DNA of 36,657 nucleotides from a virus. Below are positions 35,488 through 36,657 of the stretch, one piece after another. A model generated the notes under the pieces. It saw nothing but the letters and a program-made list of their open reading frames with translations, did not search any database and had not been told where the DNA came from. Within the stretch, counting starts at the first letter, position 1, and each line of letters begins with the position of its first letter. The position numbers and the translations under genes are program-made. The stretch covers positions 1-36,657 of IMG/VR virus record IMGVR_UViG_3300042331_000354. One strand, written 5' to 3'.

Positions 35488-35883
35488 ATGATTAGCATAC
35501 CTGGGCTAGAGCACTTGGAAAAAGAAGGTTGGGAGTTAGTGTCGTTTCGCAGGGTTGTCGAAGGCGAAAGCTACATTGACCGGCATGGGAAGGTGAAGCA
35601 ATGGCAAACCGAAACTGAATCTGAGTCCTCTTACCTTGTTGTCCGCAAAGTTGTGAAGCCTGATGAGTACAGACCGTTCGAAAATGCTGCCGAGTACATT
35701 CCTCACTTCGATCGTACGTTGATAACGATGGATCGACCTGGGGCGGTTCGGGTGGTCGAGTGCAACGACAACGGCGTGTGGATCGGTCCTGGTTCGGCGA
35801 TGCTGACCTATGCCCAAGTTTTAAGTGATGGATTCAGGTTCGGAGACAATGGGACACCTTTTGGAGTCAAGGTCCAATCATGA
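35488..35883 (+). CDS. Hypothetical protein (131 aa)
   Basis: It starts at ATG 35488, 2 bp after the previous stop. The N-terminal part (LEHLEKEGWELVSFRRVVEGESY) is a common pattern of small proteins with a beta-alpha unit (WELVSxR). The C-terminal half is beta-like and ends with FGDNGTPFGVKVQS. Ends in an ATGA overlap with the next gene. No function can be given. Confidence 0.6.
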   Translation: MISIPGLEHLEKEGWELVSFRRVVEGESYIDRHGKVKQWQTETESESSYLVVRKVVKPDEYRPFENAAEYIPHFDRTLITMDRPGAVRVVECNDNGVWIGPGSAMLTYAQVLSDGFRFGDNGTPFGVKVQS

Positions 35884-36371
35884 GCAAGATCGAAGTTGGG
35901 CAAAAAGTCCTGGTCGAATGCGAGGTGCTTGAGGTTCACTTTGGAACGTCGGCACGGATAAAGACCAATTGCGGATCGTCAATGTGGGTTGCGACAAGCG
36001 GATGCCGAATTGTCGAATCGGAACCCATCGAGCCGAAAGCGAATGCAAAGCCCTCAATCCTCGATCGACCCTACGCCTTCGCGCGTCAGTGGTACGACGC
36101 TGAGGGGATCCATCGAAGTTTTACCAGACCGGAAGTGTATCGCCAGCTCGGAGACAGTAACCCAGTCCCGACCGATGTTTACAGCCGAGAGTTTGCGGTG
36201 TGGATGGCCGAAGAGTACGCGCTTGCAATGACCAAAGGTGCTCAGATTGCCAAGCAGGAAATGGAAGGCTTGCAGGCGACGGATCAAGCTAGGATCAAAG
36301 CCATTGCAAAAGAGATAGCCGCAGAAATCATGAAGACCGAAGTTCAATCCCTGAGGTCGGTGGCGTTGTAA
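35880..36371 (+). CDS. Hypothetical protein (163 aa)
   Basis: Start by ATGA overlap. The first 45 residues (MSKIEVGQKVLVECEVLEVHFGTSARIKTNCGSSMWV) look like a small beta barrel (SH3/OB-like); the rest is helical with a conserved-looking YAFARQWYDAEG. The last codons (RSVAL) overlap the GGTGGCGTTG motif of the next gene. No family recognised. Confidence 0.6.
   Translation: MSKIEVGQKVLVECEVLEVHFGTSARIKTNCGSSMWVATSGCRIVESEPIEPKANAKPSILDRPYAFARQWYDAEGIHRSFTRPEVYRQLGDSNPVPTDVYSREFAVWMAEEYALAMTKGAQIAKQEMEGLQATDQARIKAIAKEIAAEIMKTEVQSLRSVAL
36359..36368 (+). promoter_or_regulatory. Promoter-like motif GGTGGCGTTG, copy at 36359
   Basis: It overlaps the end of the previous gene and ends 55 nt before ATG 36424, as at 22425 where the motif also lies in the upstream gene's last codons. 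Confidence 0.55.
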
Positions 36372-36423
36372 TCTCGGACTGTTTTGTTTTGAATCGTGGA
36401 TTATCTCAAGGGGGTAAAGTAGC

Positions 36424-36657
36424 ATGGTAATCAAGGGTTTCAACGTTCCTGGGACGCCGAGCGGTTGGTTGGCAATTGCGTTTAGGAAGCCAGCTAGGTA
36501 CGAATGGATCATCGACGGCACTGGCAAGCCTATGCAATGGAACTGGGATTATACTACCCAATGGTTTGTGATCATCCGCAAGATCGACCTAAACGAACAA
36601 GAGCTCGAAGCCGAGTATCGAGACTGCCAGTGCGGAGCCGTCTGGTTTGAGCGTCTG
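36424..36657 (+). CDS. Hypothetical protein, 3' truncated by the window edge
   Basis: ATG 36424 has AGGGGG 10 nt upstream. At least 78 codons are open to the window end. The sequence MVIKGFNVPGTPSGWLAIAFRKPARYEWIIDG is rich in Trp and aromatics and ends with CQCGAVWFERL. No family recognised. Confidence 0.6.
   Translation, partial: MVIKGFNVPGTPSGWLAIAFRKPARYEWIIDGTGKPMQWNWDYTTQWFVIIRKIDLNEQELEAEYRDCQCGAVWFERL

Noticed and set aside
1-36657. CRISPR array, integrase or insertion sequence
   Set aside because: No regularly spaced identical repeats, no tyrosine or serine recombinase motifs and no transposase-like protein were seen in the window.

Overview
This window reads as part of a tailed-phage or prophage genome with a long non-contractile tail. 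It covers tail morphogenesis, a long accessory and recombination region, DNA modification, and the terminase genes. Apart from three small minus-strand genes, every supported gene is on the plus strand. They are tightly packed with ATGA/TAATG overlaps and short AGGAG-type ribosome binding sites. No portal, protease, major capsid, integrase, lysis or DNA polymerase gene was recognised. Because terminase lies at the right end and tail genes at the left, the head genes are probably outside the window. The host is probably a planctomycete (Pirellulales-like). This is an inference from the style of the ECF sigma factor, a small secreted protein of a type I associate with that group, and GYF/DUF4282-like and Ycf35/Ycf46-like genes. 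It was not tested by any search.

Layout. (1) 1-11996, virion tail: head-tail connector/tail completion genes, tail tube, tail assembly chaperones with a -1 frameshift on an A8 run, an 833-aa tape measure, tail-tip and surface proteins, a cysteine-rich protein and a glycosyltransferase. (2) 11997-12710: a 0.7-kb hairpin-rich stretch without a convincing gene. (3) 12711-17899: small genes behind a repeated leader, a CsrA-like protein, then a Ycf46-like AAA+ protein, a 301-aa protein, a Ycf35/DUF1257 protein and a DUF2997 protein. (4) 17899-24898: RecE-like nuclease, secreted protein, a structured non-coding stretch (19172-19512), zinc-ribbon proteins, a fatty-acid-hydroxylase-type enzyme, ERF annealing protein and ParB-like protein. 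(5) 24906-32072: SF2 helicase, HNH nuclease, RusA-like resolvase, an ECF-type sigma factor and two DNA methyltransferases, one carrying a LAGLIDADG-like insert. (6) 32014-32733, minus strand: three small genes including a likely ribbon-helix-helix regulator. (7) 32905-36657: terminase subunits, a GYF/TM protein, hypothetical proteins and a truncated last gene.

The most interesting layer is regulatory. A 10-bp motif, GGTGGCGTTA/G, sits about 20-150 bp upstream of nine start codons, and a near copy precedes the gene-free stretch at 12 kb. In two places it is followed, after exactly 5 nt, by a 16-bp palindrome TTGGAAACGTTTCCAA that recurs at four more positions. The phage also encodes an ECF-type sigma factor whose own gene lacks the motif. 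I infer a phage-encoded sigma regulon with an operator on top of some promoters. Two further families of repeated leaders mark gene blocks at 12.7-13.3 kb and 19.5-20.6 kb. A second strong observation is that the Ycf46-like AAA+ protein has its Walker B segment before its Walker A segment, a permuted order.
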